A DNA stretch of 64,000 bases from Pseudomonadota bacterium (GTDB taxonomy: Bacteria; Pseudomonadota; Gammaproteobacteria; Steroidobacterales; Steroidobacteraceae). Of this stretch, positions 62,739 through 64,000 are shown in pieces. Location of the stretch: the NCBI GenBank assembly GCA_021807675.1, contig JAKBCR010000003.1:20871-84870 (forward strand), in the 5' to 3' direction. A model generated the notes under the pieces. It was not told the origin of the DNA. It saw nothing but the letters and a program-made list of their open reading frames with translations, and made no database searches. The translations under genes and the position numbers were made by a program. The number at the start of each line of letters is the position of its first letter. The first letter of the stretch is position 1.

Positions 62739-63485
62739 ATGCGTATTTCATTCAGCTTCGGCGCGGACCCGCGCGGGGCGCAAGGCAAAGGTGCGAGCCG
62801 CCGCCTGCGTCGCTCCGGCAAGGTGCCGGCCATCCTCTACGGTGGCCACAAGGAGGCGCAATCGCTCGTATTGGACCAACAGAACCTCCTCACCATGATC
62901 GGTGACGAGCGTTTCTACTCCTCGATCGTGCAGATCAAGATCGAGGGCGCGGCGCAGGAGGCGATCGTCAAGGACGTGCAGATGCATCCGGCGAAGAACG
63001 TCGTCGTGCATGTCGACCTGCAGCGGGTCGTCGAGAGCGAGGCGATCCGCCTGCGCCTGCCGATCCACTTCAGAGGCGAGAGCGTCAGCCCCGGCGTCAA
63101 GACACAGGGCGGCATCGTGTCCCACATGCGCGCCGACGTCGAGGTGAGCTGCCTGCCGAAGGACCTGCCCGAGTTTCTCGAGCTCGACCTGTCCAACATG
63201 AATCTCAACGAGACCCGGTTCCTCGCGGACATCCCGCTGCCGGCGGGGGTCACGATTCCCGAGCTCGCGCATCGCAACGCGCCGGTGGTCTCGATCCACA
63301 GCCCGCGTGCGGCTGAGCCCGAGCCGGTGGCCGCGGAGGCTGCGGCCGCGGTGCCCACCGAGGGTGCGGCGGCTGCCGGGGCGGCTGCGGCACCCGGTGG
63401 CGCGGCACCGGCCGGAGCCGAGGGCAAGAAGGGCGAAGAGAAGAAGGAAGCCGCTCCAGCCAAGAAGGAAGGCGGCAAGAAATAG
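62739..63485 (+). CDS. rplY: 50S ribosomal protein L25 (Ctc/TL5 form)
   Basis: 248 residues. The N-terminal 5S-rRNA-binding domain (GASRRLRRSGKVPAILYGG) is followed by the Ctc beta domain (QRVVESEAIRLRLPIHFRGE), and after about 190 by an Ala-rich then Lys-rich tail (EGKKGEEKKEAAPAKKEGGK). The two-domain form is longer than the 94-residue E. coli L25. Lies between prs and pth, the standard order. Confidence 0.95.
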   Translation: MRISFSFGADPRGAQGKGASRRLRRSGKVPAILYGGHKEAQSLVLDQQNLLTMIGDERFYSSIVQIKIEGAAQEAIVKDVQMHPAKNVVVHVDLQRVVESEAIRLRLPIHFRGESVSPGVKTQGGIVSHMRADVEVSCLPKDLPEFLELDLSNMNLNETRFLADIPLPAGVTIPELAHRNAPVVSIHSPRAAEPEPVAAEAAAAVPTEGAAAAGAAAAPGGAAPAGAEGKKGEEKKEAAPAKKEGGKK

Positions 63486-63494
63486 CGGCGGAGC

Positions 63495-64000
63495 ATGGCG
63501 GGCTTACCGCTCACGCTCATCGTGGGGCTCGGGAATCCGGGCCCCACGTATGCGCGGACCAGACACAATGCCGGCTTCGAGCTCATCGACGAGCTCGCCC
63601 GCCGTACCGGCTCGAGGCTGCGCTCCGAGCCGCGCCATCACGGCGAGCTCGCGCGGGCCCGGATCGCCGACATGGAGGTGTGGCTTTTGAAGCCCATGAC
63701 CTACATGAATCTGAGCGGACAGGCCGTCCGCAGTGTCGCCGGCTTCTATCGCATTGCGCCGCAGTCGATCCTGGTGGCTCACGATGAGCTCGACTTCCCG
63801 CCCGGCGTGGTGCGATTGAAGGAAGGCGGCGGCGCAGGCGGTCACAACGGGCTGCGCGATATCATGGCGCAGCTCGGTGACGATTTCTGGCGGCTGCGGA
63901 TCGGCATCGGCCATCCTGGCGACCGCGGCGCCGTGCTCGATTACGTGCTGGGTCGTCCGCCGACGGTGGAGGCCGATCTCATCCACGAGGCGGTGCTCGC
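63495..64000 (+). CDS. pth: peptidyl-tRNA hydrolase (3' end cut by window)
   Basis: 168 residues are visible of an expected ~190-200. Frees tRNA from prematurely released peptidyl-tRNA. Active-site sequence LIVGLGNPGPTYARTRHNAGFE holds Asn14 and catalytic His24; LKPMTYMNLSGQAV, AHDELDFPPG and GGAGGHNGLRDI follow. ATG 63495 lies 9 bases after the rplY stop. The reading frame is open to the last base. Confidence 0.96.
   Translation, partial: MAGLPLTLIVGLGNPGPTYARTRHNAGFELIDELARRTGSRLRSEPRHHGELARARIADMEVWLLKPMTYMNLSGQAVRSVAGFYRIAPQSILVAHDELDFPPGVVRLKEGGGAGGHNGLRDIMAQLGDDFWRLRIGIGHPGDRGAVLDYVLGRPPTVEADLIHEAVL

Overview
The window is a dense, high-GC stretch of a gammaproteobacterial chromosome made almost entirely of core genes. 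The gene content and order (lptD-surA-pdxA-rsmA-apaG-apaH, mreBCD-mrdA-rodA-mltB-rlpA-dacA, lolB-ispE-tRNA-Gln-prs-rplY-pth, gatCAB) fit a Xanthomonadales/Nevskiales/Steroidobacter-like lineage. That placement is inferred from synteny and composition, not from a database search. No phage, plasmid, transposase, CRISPR or secondary-metabolite cluster was seen.

Layout. 1-324: a 114-bp tandem repeat rich in hairpins, between the possible end of a gene and a convergent operon. 325-2425 (-): lemA followed by two TPM-domain genes. 2614-8522 (-): rlmI, lgt, thyA, a eukaryote-like SET-domain gene, the potassium importer kup and folA, packed tightly. 8774-14618: yyaL (+), the proline catabolism gene putA (-) and its divergent Lrp-type regulator (+). 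14775-18731 (-): four genes of the kynurenine route from N-formylkynurenine to quinolinate. 18741-25996 (-): apaH, apaG, a universal stress protein, rsmA, pdxA, surA, lptD. 26021-29578 (+): the cell-wall recycling pair amgK-murU, then lipA-lipB. 29674-33664 (-): a TonB-dependent receptor, a DUF2946 protein, ybeD and a D-amino-acid transaminase. 33797-43175 (-): the rod-shape and peptidoglycan cluster dacA, rlpA, mltB, rodA, mrdA, mreD, mreC, mreB. 43306-47617 (+): gatCAB and hslO. 47715-53393 (+): an ArsR-type regulator joined to a degenerate methyltransferase domain, then metF and metH. 53431-64000: an unknown membrane protein, prmC-ppiB-mtgA-DUF1080, prfA, and a TPR lipoprotein-lolB-ispE-tRNA-Gln-prs-rplY-pth run cut by the window end.

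The genes group into envelope building (lgt, lptD, surA, lolB, amgK, murU, Mre/Rod, PBPs), one-carbon and nucleotide metabolism (folA, thyA, metF, metH, prs), cofactor supply (lipA, lipB, pdxA, kynurenine genes) and translation (gatCAB, prfA, prmC, pth, rplY, rsmA).

The least ordinary signal is a set of dispersed palindromic elements at five loci (58-324, 8641-8738, 33692-33792, 40854-41000, 45050-45151). Stem sequences differ between loci, but on the + strand the loops repeatedly carry GGA (ATGGAT, ACGGAT, AGGAT, AGGATA, ATGGA, CTGGA). Two copies lie inside or across genes. One adds an in-frame repeated peptide to the N-terminus of GatB. Another encodes the last ~37 residues of MreC and folds the mreD start region into a hairpin. 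Whether this is a REP/MITE-like mobile family or a source of CsrA/RsmA-like RNA sites cannot be decided from this window.
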